This document shows positions 1-8,968 of a stretch of 64,000 nt of DNA, piece by piece. The position numbers were made by a program, and so were the translations under genes. The stretch covers positions 2,076,001-2,140,000 of the forward strand of contig NZ_CP029426.2 of the NCBI RefSeq assembly GCF_002266435.3, given 5' to 3'. A model generated the notes under the pieces. That model saw only the letters and a program-made list of their open reading frames with translations, searched no databases and was not told the DNA's origin. This stretch comes from Bradyrhizobium amphicarpaeae (GTDB taxonomy: Bacteria > Pseudomonadota > Alphaproteobacteria > Rhizobiales > Xanthobacteraceae). The first letter of the stretch is position 1, and each line of letters starts with the position of its first letter.

Positions 1-463
1 CTACTTGCGGTGGACGTCAACGGCGAGGCCGCGGTCGACAGCGAGCCGGTTCGCATCCGCCTGGCCGAATGCATGTTGGAGGACGACACGGTTGCGGGAG
101 CACAGATGCCGTCTGATCTGTCCAATGCCGTCGACCGATCGACAAGCCAGCATGGCCGCATCAGGATTTCGATGGACGCATTGGCCCGGGATGCCGCGAT
201 CTCGCCGGAGCCCGCGGCGGGCCGCGGGGGTGCACCGGTTCGAATCGCCATCCCTGCGGATGCCGGGACCGATGCGATGCCGGGCTTGTCCGCCGCAACG
301 AAAGAATTTTGCCTGAAAGAATCGGCTCCGTGCACAGTTGCGCGGCCGGCCGGCGCAATTCGGATCGCGGCATCCGCGTTGTCGTCCAACACGAGTGATA
401 CGAATTCCCGCGTTCGGTTGCCGTAACGCGTATCATCGAGGAAGCAGAAGAAAGTCCAGAATT
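1..463. other. No confident gene
   Basis: Frames are open on both strands here, as is usual in high-GC DNA, but none gives a protein-like composition, a recognisable motif or a good ribosome site. A minus-strand frame ends with a TAG whose complement is at positions 1-3, so the tail of a minus-strand gene cannot be excluded. The stretch probably also carries the promoter of the DUF3467 gene that starts at 464. I see no repeat or terminator. Confidence 0.4.
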
Positions 464-781
464 ATGTCCAACGAAAAAGACACGCCGAATTCAGCCGGGC
501 AACCGAGCAGCACGGCCGCTGCAGCTCCAGCCCAACCCGGGATCAAGGTCGATACCTCCGCGCTGAAGAGCTCGTATTGCAACGTGGTCAGCGGCAACAG
601 CACGCGGGAAGAGGTCGTGCTGTCCTTCGGCGTGAACCAGGACTGGGACATGGGACCGCAGCCGCGTGAGATCCAGTTGCATCATCGCATCATCCTGAGC
701 CCCGGCGCGGCCAAGCGCCTGCTGGAGCTCATGACGAAGCTCGTGCATGATCACGAGGCGCGGCACGGCGAGATCAGATAG
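464..781 (+). CDS. DUF3467 family protein
   Basis: A 105-residue soluble protein. The first 35 residues or so are low-complexity (Ser, Thr, Ala, Pro), and the rest matches the pattern of the DUF3467 family: a strand with YCN, a TREEVVLSFG segment, a predicted strand ending in HHRIILSP, and a C-terminal helix GAAKRLLELM. The molecular function of this family is unknown. I chose the ATG at 464 because the family-like part begins soon after it and the longer upstream frame is not protein-like. It is convergent with the SecA-like gene (28 bp gap), so it is not part of that operon. A role in the export locus is suggested only by proximity. Confidence 0.75.
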   Translation: MSNEKDTPNSAGQPSSTAAAAPAQPGIKVDTSALKSSYCNVVSGNSTREEVVLSFGVNQDWDMGPQPREIQLHHRIILSPGAAKRLLELMTKLVHDHEARHGEIR

Positions 782-808
782 TCCGGACGGGCCTTGCGAT
801 GCGACGCC

Positions 809-2797
809 TCAATCGGGCCTCGCAAAGGCCAGCATGCTGTCGCGCTGGTCCTGAAGCCGGAGCGTCTGCTGCCTGATCCGGTATTGCAGGCGTTGCGCGC
901 GGTTCTGCGCGGAGAGTTGGAGGATATGGGCCAGCGCCTTGGGCAGCGGCGCCTCCTCGCCGGCCAGCATGCGCTTGAGCAGACGTGTGAGGGCAGGGGC
1001 AAAGATGCTCGGCAGCTCGTCGTCGAGTGCTGCGATGACTTCGTAGGTGCCAGGCTGGCCTTGCCGCCCGCCGCGGCCGATCAACTGACGATCGATACGT
1101 GCAGATTCGTGAAATTCGGTCAGCATGACGTGGAGACCGCCGGCGGCCTCGACACCGGGTCCGAGCTTGATGTCCGTGCCTCGGCCGGCCATGTTGGTCG
1201 CCACTGTGACGCGGCCCGCGCGTCCGGCTTCGGCGATGATCGCGGCTTCGTCCCGGTCATGATGCGCGTTCAGGACGACGTGCGCGACGCCGGCCTTGTC
1301 GAGCAGCCGTGACAGCAGCTCCGATGTCTCGATCGCCCGCGTTCCGATCAGTGTCGGCCGTCCCTCGCGATGTCCGGCGCGAACGCTCTCGACCACGGCC
1401 GCCCATTTCTGCTCACTCGTGCGAAACACCCTTGTGCCGCGCGAGCTGCGGCGGCTCGGCCGGTGCGTCGGGATCCGGACCACCGACACGCCGTAGACGG
1501 CGCGGAGCTCGCCGGCGACTTCCGAGATCGTCCCGGACATGCCGCAGAGATGCAAGTATCGCCGGAAGAAGCGCTGATAGGTGATGCTGGTCTGCGTCTG
1601 ATGGCGCGCGGTGATCTCGCATTTTTCCTTGGTCTCGATCAGCTGATGCAGGCCGTGCTGCCAGGACCGTCCCTCGGCGATGCGCCCTGTGAATTCGTCG
1701 ATGATCTCGACCTTTCCGTCCACCACGACATAGTGCTGGTCGATTTTGTAGTGATGCAGGGCCGCGAGCGCGTAATTGACCAGCTCTTCGCGGGCCCTCC
1801 GCGCCTCCCAGGGCCCGCTCAGTCCCTGGCAGAGCGTCTTGAGGGACGCAGAGCCGGCGGCCGTCAGCTCGACATGTCCCGCGTTGCCCGAGATCAGGAA
1901 GTCGATCTTCGGCTTCAGCTTTTCGGCAAAGCCGAGCGCCTGCGCGAATATGGCGTTGGGCAGCGGATTGTCGTCAGCGCCCGCGATGATCAGCGGCGTC
2001 CGGGCCTCGTCGATCAGGATGCTGTCGGCTTCGTCGACGATGGCGAAGTTGAGCCCGCGCAGCAGCAGCGGCGGCATGTCGACGCCGCCAAGCTTTCCGG
2101 CCATCCTGCTGGCATGACTGCGGCGATCACCGAGCTTGAGCCCGTCGCGCAGATAGTCGAAGGCGATCTCCTTGTTGACGCCGTACGTCACGTCGCAGGC
2201 ATAGGCGGCGCGCCGCTGCTCCGGCTCGTCGTCATGCTGGATCACCCCGACGGTGAGGCCGAGGGCGCGATAGATCGGCTCGAGCTCCTCGGCGTCGCGC
2301 GCCGCGAGATAGTCGTTCACCGTGATGACGTGAACGGGGCGCCCCGACAGCGCGGCGGTGATCGCGGCCGGCAGCGCCGTCAGCGTCTTGCCTTCGCCGG
2401 TCTGCATCTCGGCGAAACGGCCGTCGATCATCGTCCAGGCGCCCATCAGCTGCACCGCATGATGACGAAGGCCGAGCTGCCGGAAGGTCGCCTCGCGGAC
2501 CAGAGCGAAGCTCTGCGCGACCAGGTCCTGACGAAAGCCGTGGCGCAAGAGCGGGCCGCGCAATTGCCGCGCTGCAGCCGCGAGCTCCTCGTCGCTGAGG
2601 CCGGCAAAGGATGCAGCACATGCGTCTGCGAGCTTGACGCGGCGGGCGAGCTTGCCGGCGTAGTTCTCCAGGCGTGACAGCAGGCCGCCGAAAGTTCGCG
2701 TGAGCGCAAAATCCAGCGGCGCGATCTTGACGTCGCCACGCTCGGCGTAAGGACTGCGCGAACGCCAGGCCTCGTCCCTGTCCGCCGTTCTGGCCAT
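809..2797 (-). CDS. Short SecA-like preprotein translocase ATPase (SecA paralogue)
   Basis: A 662-residue SecA-family motor. Walker A (QTGEGKT) is at about residues 132-138. Walker B with the SecA signature (VDEADSILIDEARTPLI) is at about 254-270. The second RecA fold carries the TNMAGRGTDIKLG motif and the GRGGRQGQPG motif. It is about 240 residues shorter than housekeeping SecA (about 900). It ends soon after the second RecA fold and lacks the C-terminal zinc-binding CxCxSGxxxxxCHG tail used for SecB and lipid binding. It should therefore be a specialised SecA2-like motor rather than the essential SecA. The start is the ATG at 2797, which overlaps the upstream stop codon by one base (TGATG), so the gene is translationally coupled to the M50-HlyD gene. 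The coupling implies that it energises export of something handled by that membrane protein; this is inference. Confidence 0.85.
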   Translation of the reverse strand: MARTADRDEAWRSRSPYAERGDVKIAPLDFALTRTFGGLLSRLENYAGKLARRVKLADACAASFAGLSDEELAAAARQLRGPLLRHGFRQDLVAQSFALVREATFRQLGLRHHAVQLMGAWTMIDGRFAEMQTGEGKTLTALPAAITAALSGRPVHVITVNDYLAARDAEELEPIYRALGLTVGVIQHDDEPEQRRAAYACDVTYGVNKEIAFDYLRDGLKLGDRRSHASRMAGKLGGVDMPPLLLRGLNFAIVDEADSILIDEARTPLIIAGADDNPLPNAIFAQALGFAEKLKPKIDFLISGNAGHVELTAAGSASLKTLCQGLSGPWEARRAREELVNYALAALHHYKIDQHYVVVDGKVEIIDEFTGRIAEGRSWQHGLHQLIETKEKCEITARHQTQTSITYQRFFRRYLHLCGMSGTISEVAGELRAVYGVSVVRIPTHRPSRRSSRGTRVFRTSEQKWAAVVESVRAGHREGRPTLIGTRAIETSELLSRLLDKAGVAHVVLNAHHDRDEAAIIAEAGRAGRVTVATNMAGRGTDIKLGPGVEAAGGLHVMLTEFHESARIDRQLIGRGGRQGQPGTYEVIAALDDELPSIFAPALTRLLKRMLAGEEAPLPKALAHILQLSAQNRAQRLQYRIRQQTLRLQDQRDSMLAFARPD

Positions 2798-4941
2798 CAG
2801 GCTTCGAACCGCGACAGGAACAACTGCCTCATCCGCCGATACCATTGGGCGGCGAGCGGCTCGAAGCCATGGTCGAACCGGACCAGCACGTGGCTGCCGA
2901 AGTTTGCGCGCGCGGCCTCGGCCGGCAGTTCGAGATCGAATTGGAATGTGCGGGCCAGTGTCTTGAGCTGGTTGCTGTCGCGAGGGTCGGCCGCGAAATG
3001 TCCGCCGCCGGCCTCGGTCAGCGCCCGGCTTGGCAGGCGGTCGGACGCAGCGGGGACCTCGCGCACGATCTTGCTGTGATAGCTGATCGACGGCTGGTTG
3101 GTCAGGCGGACGTCCATCTTCTCGAGCTTGTTGCGCACGAGATCGATGTCGTCCTGCGGGACGACGATCCGGGCGATGCGCGATTGCGGGAAGACCACAT
3201 AGCCGAGCACGTCGCCGCGCTTGACGTAGCGACCGGGAAAGTCTTGCGAGGCTGGAGACAGGAACGTGCCGGTGACAGTGCTGCGGATCGTCAGCGCATC
3301 GCGGCGTTCCGCCGCCCGCGCCAGATTGGTCTGCTTGAGCGCGATTTCCTGGCGCGTAATCTCGGCCTGATTGCGATCGGTGAATTGCTCGGACGCGAGC
3401 CTTCGTCGCAAGCCGTCGATCTCTGACTGCAGGACCTTGATCCGGGCGTCAAGCTCGGGCTCGTCGGCCTCGACCAGCACGTCGCCCGGATGCACGTCGG
3501 CGCCGGAGCTTGCCAGCACCTTGCTGACGAAACCGTTGTCGGCAGCACGGACATAGCTTTCCTCGGGAAGCCAGACCACGCCTTCCGAGACGCTGTAGAG
3601 CGGCACCGGGACCAGGAAGATCGCGCCGACGAACACGCCCACACCCGCAAGGCTGATGGCGATGGCGCGAAGCCGCCGCTTCTCCAGCCGTGGCCCGGTG
3701 AGCAGATATTTGACGCTCTTGTAGACGGGAAGCCCGAGCCCGATCAAAAGCCCCCAGCCGGCAATCAGCGCGCCGACGACGAAATAATGCGCGGCCACGA
3801 AAAGCGAGATGCTGAACAGCATCAGGATGCGATAGGCCAGTGCGAGCGGGGCATAGGCCAGGAACCAGGACCGTTCGCGAGCCGTGGCCGAGGGCGGGGA
3901 ATCGTGGAGGCCAAATCCATAGCGATTGACCAGCCACGTCCAATATTGCGTCGAGCGTGCGCCGAGATTGGGAATCTCGATGATGTCGGACAGGATGTAG
4001 TAGCCGTCGAAGCGCAGCAGCGGATTGATGTTGAACAGGACGGTGGAGACGCCGGCGATGAGCACGGTCTGGTACAACAGCGATCGCACCAGGCCCGGTT
4101 CGACCAACGTCCACAGCACCATGGCGATGGCGGCCACGAACATCTCTGTCAGCATGCCGGCCGCGCCGACCAGGACACGGCGCCATTTGCTGCGGAACGC
4201 GATCGAGGCGGATGCATCGACATACGGCACCGGCGCGAACACCAGCACCATCAGCCCGAGTTCGTGAACCTCGCCGCCGCCGATCTTGGTGGCGTAGGCG
4301 TGGCCGAGCTCGTGGAAGAACTTCAGGACCGGAAACACCATGGCGGTCAGCAGCAGGCTTTCCGCCGCGAGGATGCGGTCTGACATGCCTTCGGAGAGTT
4401 CGCTCCAATGGATGCCGATCAGGACCAGCGCGAACAGCACCGTCGCCAGCCAGAGAGCAGCGCCCGCCCCGGTGAATGCGTAACGAACGACGGGCAGCGT
4501 CGCTTCCAGGAAGCGGTCGGGGTCCCACACCGGCAGGCGCATGGCGAGCGGATTGCCGAAACTGCCGCGGCGTTTGGCCTTGGCGTATCTGCCGTATCGC
4601 GCCAGCATCTCCTGGGCGTTGGGCGCGATGTCGGTTTGCAGGAGGTCGGCGCTGTTCAATTGCGCCAGCAGGCTCACGACCTCGCCTTGTGTCGGCGCGT
4701 CGTCCTTGAGCTGCGACACCGCCTGCTGCCAGATCTCGTCGACTGTGCGCTGTCCATTCATCAGGCCCACGAACAAATACACCGCGGGCGTGAAACGGTG
4801 CGTACGCCCGGAAGCGGTGTCCTCGACGACGTACCAGGCGCTATCGTGATAGCGATGACGGTGCACGCGGACGTGGCTCCGCAGCCTCGGCTTCAAGGGG
4901 CCGATGCGATGCCAGGATGCGTCGAGAAAATTCTCCCTCAT
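2797..4941 (-). CDS. PqqD-like / M50 site-2 protease / HlyD-type fusion membrane protein
   Basis: A 714-residue multi-domain protein. Residues about 45-105 resemble a PqqD-type peptide-binding domain (TPAVYLFVGLMNGQRTVDEIW). A polytopic membrane region (about 155-430) carries the M50 zinc-protease motif HELGH at about 210-214 and the second motif NPLLRFDG at about 306-313. After a further membrane segment comes a biotinyl-lipoyl/HlyD-like periplasmic part from about 450 (NGFVSKVLASSGADVHPGDVL), then a coiled-coil and a barrel-like region. The combination suggests an inner-membrane protein that cleaves or handles a peptide and reaches across the periplasm as an adaptor. It is the middle gene of a tight operon: 4 bp after the GAF-HlyD gene, and overlapping the SecA-like gene. 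Family members are usually annotated as site-2 protease or efflux adaptor; the substrate is unknown. Confidence 0.8.
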   Translation of the reverse strand: MRENFLDASWHRIGPLKPRLRSHVRVHRHRYHDSAWYVVEDTASGRTHRFTPAVYLFVGLMNGQRTVDEIWQQAVSQLKDDAPTQGEVVSLLAQLNSADLLQTDIAPNAQEMLARYGRYAKAKRRGSFGNPLAMRLPVWDPDRFLEATLPVVRYAFTGAGAALWLATVLFALVLIGIHWSELSEGMSDRILAAESLLLTAMVFPVLKFFHELGHAYATKIGGGEVHELGLMVLVFAPVPYVDASASIAFRSKWRRVLVGAAGMLTEMFVAAIAMVLWTLVEPGLVRSLLYQTVLIAGVSTVLFNINPLLRFDGYYILSDIIEIPNLGARSTQYWTWLVNRYGFGLHDSPPSATARERSWFLAYAPLALAYRILMLFSISLFVAAHYFVVGALIAGWGLLIGLGLPVYKSVKYLLTGPRLEKRRLRAIAISLAGVGVFVGAIFLVPVPLYSVSEGVVWLPEESYVRAADNGFVSKVLASSGADVHPGDVLVEADEPELDARIKVLQSEIDGLRRRLASEQFTDRNQAEITRQEIALKQTNLARAAERRDALTIRSTVTGTFLSPASQDFPGRYVKRGDVLGYVVFPQSRIARIVVPQDDIDLVRNKLEKMDVRLTNQPSISYHSKIVREVPAASDRLPSRALTEAGGGHFAADPRDSNQLKTLARTFQFDLELPAEAARANFGSHVLVRFDHGFEPLAAQWYRRMRQLFLSRFEA

Positions 4942-4945
4942 GGCG

Positions 4946-6796
4946 TCAGGGCAGCCATTTCCACGCGGTGATCCGGATCCAGTCGATCAGCGAGCGCGTC
5001 CAGATCGATAGCAGCGAACGGCGGTCGATCGAGATCTTGCCGATGCCCTCCATGCCGGGCCGCAACAAGGGAGCCTCGCCTGGAACGGCGGCTTCGACGC
5101 GAAACTGGTTGTGGCCCTCCGACGCCGTTGCCACGGGCGTGATGAGCTTGACGGTGAACGGCACGGCGTCGCTGGAGAGGCCGGTGAGAACCAGGGTTCC
5201 GTGCTGGCCTTCGGACAGGAACGCGATGTCGCGCTCGTCGACCTGAAGGATGACCCGGAACGATTCCAGCGGCGCCACCTCGAACAGCACCTTGCCTTTC
5301 TCGATCGGCGATCCCACCAGCTGGCGCAGGTCGCCCGACACCACGACGCCGCGGAAAGGTGCCGCGATCGCCGCGCGGGCGAGCTTGTCCTCGATCAACG
5401 AGAGCTGCGCGGCGGTCTGCTCCAGCGAGGCGGACACGACCAGCGCTACCGACCTGTCGTGCTTGGACATGGCGTCGCTGTATTTCAGCGACTGCTGGTC
5501 GCGCTCGCTCTTCCAGCGCGCGGCCTCGAGCCTGAGTTCGCGGTCGTCGAGGGTCGCGAGAACCTGGTCGGCTTCGACGAGATCTCCGGCCTTGACCGGC
5601 GCGCTCGCAACATAGCCGTCGAACGGGGCCACGATGGAGCGCTGCACGGCGCCCTCGACGACGGCCTTGGCGGTGACGCGGAATTCACCTTTGGCAAACG
5701 CCATGGTCCCGAGCACGGCCACCATGACGAGCGCGGCGAGCTTGACGGCCGGCCGTCCGGGACCGAACACCGCGCGCGCGCCCGAGCCGATCGCGGTCAC
5801 CGCGCGGCCGGCGATCAGCTTGTTCGTTTCCGCCTTGGTTTCCAGGCCCGGGCCGACCAGCGCAGCGACGGCTTCCAGTGTTTCAATCGCTGCGTCGTCG
5901 AAGGCCTTGTCGCGGTCCCGCTCGAGCAAAATCACCCCGACGGGGCGGACGCCGTTGGTCATGAGCACCGATGCCACCGCGGAGCCGCCCAGCCGCTTGG
6001 CCAGATCCTCATGGGCAAGCGCAATGCGGCGCTCGGTCCCCTCGGTGGGGGGATACGCCACCGAAGCGTTCTGGTCCGCGGCCTCCTCCATCGCGTTCTC
6101 GATCGTCGAAACGATCTGGCTGTGCTCGCCGAACACCGCAGCATGCGACATGGCGGTGAGCTTGACGCTCTTGCCGTGGACAAAGCCGACGCTGACATTA
6201 TTGCACTCGAGCCGGCTTGCGAGTTCGTTCGCGATCGACAGGGCCGAGGCCCGGAACGCAGAATGTTGCTGCGCCTCCGACAGGATCGAAATCGCGAACC
6301 CCGTGCGCGCCAGCTTGGCCGCGTCGTTGCCGCTTCGCTGCCGGACCAGCAGCACTTCGAGCCAGCCGACGCCCCAGCGCAATTGCCGGATCACGGCAGG
6401 GATGTCCGCCACCCGCTTCAGTTCGACGACCACCACGCCAGCGAGCCGGCCCTGGCTCTCGATCGGCTGGCCGATCTGCGCCGTGCCGGCGCCTGGTGCC
6501 TGGTCGACGAAGCTGGACTTGCGGCTCAACGCCTGTTGTGCCGTGCCAGCGAGAAACGAAAGATCCTGGCGGGGATTGGGCCACCCGGCGACGCTGGAGA
6601 AATGACCCTCGCCGTCGTCGAGCAGCAGCAGCGCGGCGGTCGCGCCGGCGATCTGCTCGCATTGCAAACGCAACCAAGCCTGGCCAAATTCGGGCACATC
6701 GCGCGCTGACGCCAGTACCGCCCAAGGGCTGGTGTCCGGCTTGGCCCCGTGCTCGGGGGCATCCCGCAACGTTATGACCTGGTCCGGTGTTGGCAC
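4946..6796 (-). CDS. GAF-domain / HlyD-type membrane fusion protein
   Basis: About 616 residues from the GTG at 6796. The N-terminal half is cytoplasmic and looks like two GAF-type sensory domains (about 30-150 and 165-320). A single membrane segment lies at about 350-368 (KLAALVMVAVLGTMAFA). Next come a biotinyl-lipoyl half-motif (APFDGYVASAPVKAGDLVEADQ, about 390-411), a coiled coil, the second lipoyl half and a barrel domain, as in periplasmic adaptors of the HlyD/RND type. The start is uncertain. The frame stays open upstream into the divergent HlyD gene, but no ATG occurs in it near the domain boundary; the GTG at 6796 avoids overlap with that gene. It is first in the operon with the M50-HlyD and SecA-like genes. 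The GAF domains may gate transport by a ligand; this is inference. Confidence 0.75.
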   Translation of the reverse strand: MPTPDQVITLRDAPEHGAKPDTSPWAVLASARDVPEFGQAWLRLQCEQIAGATAALLLLDDGEGHFSSVAGWPNPRQDLSFLAGTAQQALSRKSSFVDQAPGAGTAQIGQPIESQGRLAGVVVVELKRVADIPAVIRQLRWGVGWLEVLLVRQRSGNDAAKLARTGFAISILSEAQQHSAFRASALSIANELASRLECNNVSVGFVHGKSVKLTAMSHAAVFGEHSQIVSTIENAMEEAADQNASVAYPPTEGTERRIALAHEDLAKRLGGSAVASVLMTNGVRPVGVILLERDRDKAFDDAAIETLEAVAALVGPGLETKAETNKLIAGRAVTAIGSGARAVFGPGRPAVKLAALVMVAVLGTMAFAKGEFRVTAKAVVEGAVQRSIVAPFDGYVASAPVKAGDLVEADQVLATLDDRELRLEAARWKSERDQQSLKYSDAMSKHDRSVALVVSASLEQTAAQLSLIEDKLARAAIAAPFRGVVVSGDLRQLVGSPIEKGKVLFEVAPLESFRVILQVDERDIAFLSEGQHGTLVLTGLSSDAVPFTVKLITPVATASEGHNQFRVEAAVPGEAPLLRPGMEGIGKISIDRRSLLSIWTRSLIDWIRITAWKWLP

Positions 6797-6913
6797 TTGA
6801 GGCCTGCTGAGAATAGACTGCGAGAAATGTATTTCCGTATCTGTCCAGTATCGGGTCTTGCCGCGGGCAACGCAATGTTCCCATCGGGTTAGGGATGCCC
6901 TGGACGCGGCCGA
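6797..6913. promoter_or_regulatory. Divergent promoter region of the export locus
   Basis: This 117-bp gap separates the GAF-HlyD operon (minus) from the HlyD adaptor gene (plus), so it should contain both promoters. It is more AT-rich than the flanks, for example around AGAAATGTATTTCCGTAT at about 6823-6840. I cannot assign -35/-10 boxes with confidence. Confidence 0.4.
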
Positions 6914-7771
6914 TTGAAGGTAAAGCGCTTGCAAAAAATCCGCTCGAAGCGCCGTTTGGCGCGATGGCTCGTTCCGCCCATCCTGGTGCTTTCGGTTGCA
7001 ATTCAGGATTGTGCTTTTGCACAAAATAGAACTTTTGATTGTATTCTTGAGCCCCGCCTCAAGATCAAGCTGGCGACCCCGGTCTCCGGCGTGCTGAAGG
7101 AGGTCCTGGTCGATCGCGGCGATATCGTCCGCAAAGAACAGATCGTCGCCCAACTCGAATCCGCGGTCGATCAGGCGCTGCTCGATCTTGCCAAGGCCAA
7201 GGCAGAGAGCGATGCGACCGTGAAGGCGCGGGAGGCGCGTCTGGTCTTCCTCACCAAGAAGCGTGAACGAACGACGAGCCTGATGGCCAAGGGCGCGGCC
7301 TCGGCCGCGGCCCTCGACGAGATCGAATCCGATTTCGGCGTGGCGAGTCAGGATCTGCGCGAGGCGCAGGCCAACCTCCGCGTCGCACAGCTCGAAGTCC
7401 AGCGGGCGGAAGAGGTCCTGAAGTTACGCTCGGTCAGAAGCCCGATCGACGGCGTGGTGGCCGAGCGCAATCTTCTCGGCGGCGAATACGCCTACGACCA
7501 GGCGCCGATCATGACCATCGCCCAGATCAATCCGCTCAATGTCGAGGTCTTCGTCCCGATTGCGCTGTACGGGACCATCAAGGCCGGCATGGAAGCGACA
7601 GTGACAGGCGAGGAGCCGGTGGGAGGGCGCTACGTCGCGAAGGTCGAAGTGATCGATCCTCTCATCGATGCCAGAAGCGGCACCTTCGGAATCCGTCTTC
7701 TCCTCCCCAATCCCGACAACAAGCTCCCGGCCGGACTTCGCTGTAAGGTGCAGTTTCCCAATGGATCTTGA
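6914..7771 (+). CDS. HlyD-family periplasmic adaptor subunit
   Basis: A 285-residue secreted or membrane-anchored adaptor. The N-terminus is basic, followed by a hydrophobic segment (WLVPPILVLSVAIQDCAFA, about 18-36) that looks like a signal peptide or anchor. A lipoyl half-domain (TPVSGVLKEVLVDRGDIV) follows, then a long alpha-hairpin (about 80-165), the second lipoyl half (VRSPIDGVVAERNLLGGEY) and a beta-barrel. Short adaptors of this kind bridge an inner-membrane pump and an outer-membrane channel. The start is a TTG at 6914; a second TTG at 6929 has a better-spaced GAAGG ribosome site and may be the true start. It is divergent from the GAF-HlyD/M50-HlyD/SecA operon. No ABC ATPase, RND pump or TolC gene is seen in the window. 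Confidence 0.85.
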   Translation: MKVKRLQKIRSKRRLARWLVPPILVLSVAIQDCAFAQNRTFDCILEPRLKIKLATPVSGVLKEVLVDRGDIVRKEQIVAQLESAVDQALLDLAKAKAESDATVKAREARLVFLTKKRERTTSLMAKGAASAAALDEIESDFGVASQDLREAQANLRVAQLEVQRAEEVLKLRSVRSPIDGVVAERNLLGGEYAYDQAPIMTIAQINPLNVEVFVPIALYGTIKAGMEATVTGEEPVGGRYVAKVEVIDPLIDARSGTFGIRLLLPNPDNKLPAGLRCKVQFPNGS

Positions 7772-8095
7772 TTCAATTCCCGCTCCCGAGGCCGACACGC
7801 CAATGTGCTGAAAAGCCTTGTGAGTTGCCTCGATTTTGGACTTGGTGCCGAGTCCCTTCCCGCTGCCAAATTACCGTCACCATAAGTCGCTGTTTTTGTA
7901 AGCCTTTATCGCTTTATCGCTTTTTATGAGGCTTTGAAGATCTCCGACGATTGTTGTGGCGTGGCCTCACGTACCCGCTTTTGTACCCAAGATTTCGAGG
8001 GGGTTCTTTGATGCTCGATCCGTTTTTCAGCCAGCGCTCCGCTTCTCGAAATCTGGCGAAGCCGGCCTCGTACAGATCCTTTGGCGGGTCCGCGC
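7772..8095. other. Non-coding gap with AT-rich tandem motif
   Basis: No convincing gene. Around 7901-7935 there is a short tandem motif (CTTTATCG twice, then CTTTTTATG) enclosed by AAGCCT and AGGCTT, which could form a six-pair hairpin with a long loop. It may be the terminator region for the HlyD adaptor gene and the minus-strand small gene that ends at 8096. Confidence 0.4.
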
Positions 8096-8413
8096 TTACG
8101 GCGATGCGGCGGCCCAAGGCCGCCGCAGCCGCATCGGGACGCCGCCGCCGGGCGGCGGGTCGTCGTCGTCATCGAGCTTGCGTAGCGCGGTGAGGATGTC
8201 CGCGAGCCGGAGCGGCCGATCGATGCCCGGAATCTCGCGCAGCGCCGGGTGGGATTCGACGGCGTACATGTCCGAGGCCCACGATGACAAGATGATCCGC
8301 TTCTCCGCCGTGGAGAGCTTGCCGTCGTCGAGGACGGCGCTTGGCGATGCATAATGCGCGGCGGGATGGAACAGCGCGCCGAGACCGCCGATGGTCGCAT
8401 TGGCATTGGTCAT
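8096..8413 (-). CDS. Small hypothetical protein near hsp20
   Basis: A 105-residue protein of unknown function. It starts at the ATG at 8413 behind a strong site (AGGGGAG, seven bases upstream). Its body is helical and acidic, with DDGKLSTAEKRIILSSWASD resembling a short metal- or helix-type pairing domain, and a run of five Asp (DDDDD) precedes a Pro/Gly-rich linker and a basic tail. Codon use matches the neighbours and the ribosome site is good, so I take it as real. It lies 100 bp downstream of hsp20 on the same strand and could be co-transcribed with it. Confidence 0.7.
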   Translation of the reverse strand: MTNANATIGGLGALFHPAAHYASPSAVLDDGKLSTAEKRIILSSWASDMYAVESHPALREIPGIDRPLRLADILTALRKLDDDDDPPPGGGVPMRLRRPWAAASP

Positions 8414-8512
8414 CTCTTGTCTCCCCTACACTCCTTTCGAAGGGATGTTCGACCGGCGGATGGCGATCCGCTCGCCATCCGCCATGGTCGTTGTGGAATG
8501 CGTTCGACGGGC

Positions 8513-8968
8513 CTAGGCCGCCTTCTTCTGCTCGATCTGCGGTGACGTAGCCCCCGCGATCTGGATCCGACGCGGCTTCATGGCCTCCGGAATCTCGCGC
8601 AGGAGATCGATGACCAGGAGACCGTCCTGGAAAGCGGCCTGCTTGACCTGGACGTAGTCGGCGAGATTGAACACGCGGCGGAACGGACGCGCGGCGATCC
8701 CCTGATAGAGATATTCGCGGGTGGCGCTGTCGGGCTTCCGGCCCTCGATGGTGAGTGCGTTCTGTTCGGCAGTCACGCTGATGTCGTTGACGCCGAAGCC
8801 CGCCACGGCCAGCGTGATCCGGTATTGGTCTTCGCCGGAGCGCTCGATGTTGTAGGGCGGATAATTGTCTTCGCCAGCCTGGCGCAGCGTGCTGTCGACG
8901 AGGTCGGCCAGATGGTCGAAGCCGATGGTGGAGCGCCACAGCGGCGCGAAGTCAAAGGTGGTCCTCAT
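8513..8968 (-). CDS. Hsp20 family small heat-shock protein (IbpA-like)
   Basis: A 151-residue alpha-crystallin-type chaperone that would bind unfolded proteins in the cytoplasm. The alpha-crystallin domain spans about residues 33-128: it begins at YPPYNIE, contains ITLAVAGFGVNDI and ALTIEGRK, and ends before the C-terminal IxI-like motif (RRIQIAG). The N-terminus MRTTFDFAPLWRSTIGFD is typical of the rhizobial class A proteins. The start at 8968 is chosen over an upstream ATG at 8989 because GGAGGA lies seven to eight bases upstream of it and that site is embedded in a ROSE hairpin. Translation is therefore expected to be switched on by heat. Confidence 0.93.
   Translation of the reverse strand: MRTTFDFAPLWRSTIGFDHLADLVDSTLRQAGEDNYPPYNIERSGEDQYRITLAVAGFGVNDISVTAEQNALTIEGRKPDSATREYLYQGIAARPFRRVFNLADYVQVKQAAFQDGLLVIDLLREIPEAMKPRRIQIAGATSPQIEQKKAA

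Noticed and set aside
1370..2677. Long plus-strand frame opposite the SecA-like gene
   Set aside because: Its residues are a high-GC antisense by-product of the SecA-like gene, with no motif and no ribosome site. The SecA motifs on the other strand are decisive.
7914..8117. Small minus-strand frame overlapping the end of the small gene at 8096
   Set aside because: No ribosome site and no recognised motif, and it overlaps a better supported gene. A remnant of an older gene cannot be ruled out but is not supported.
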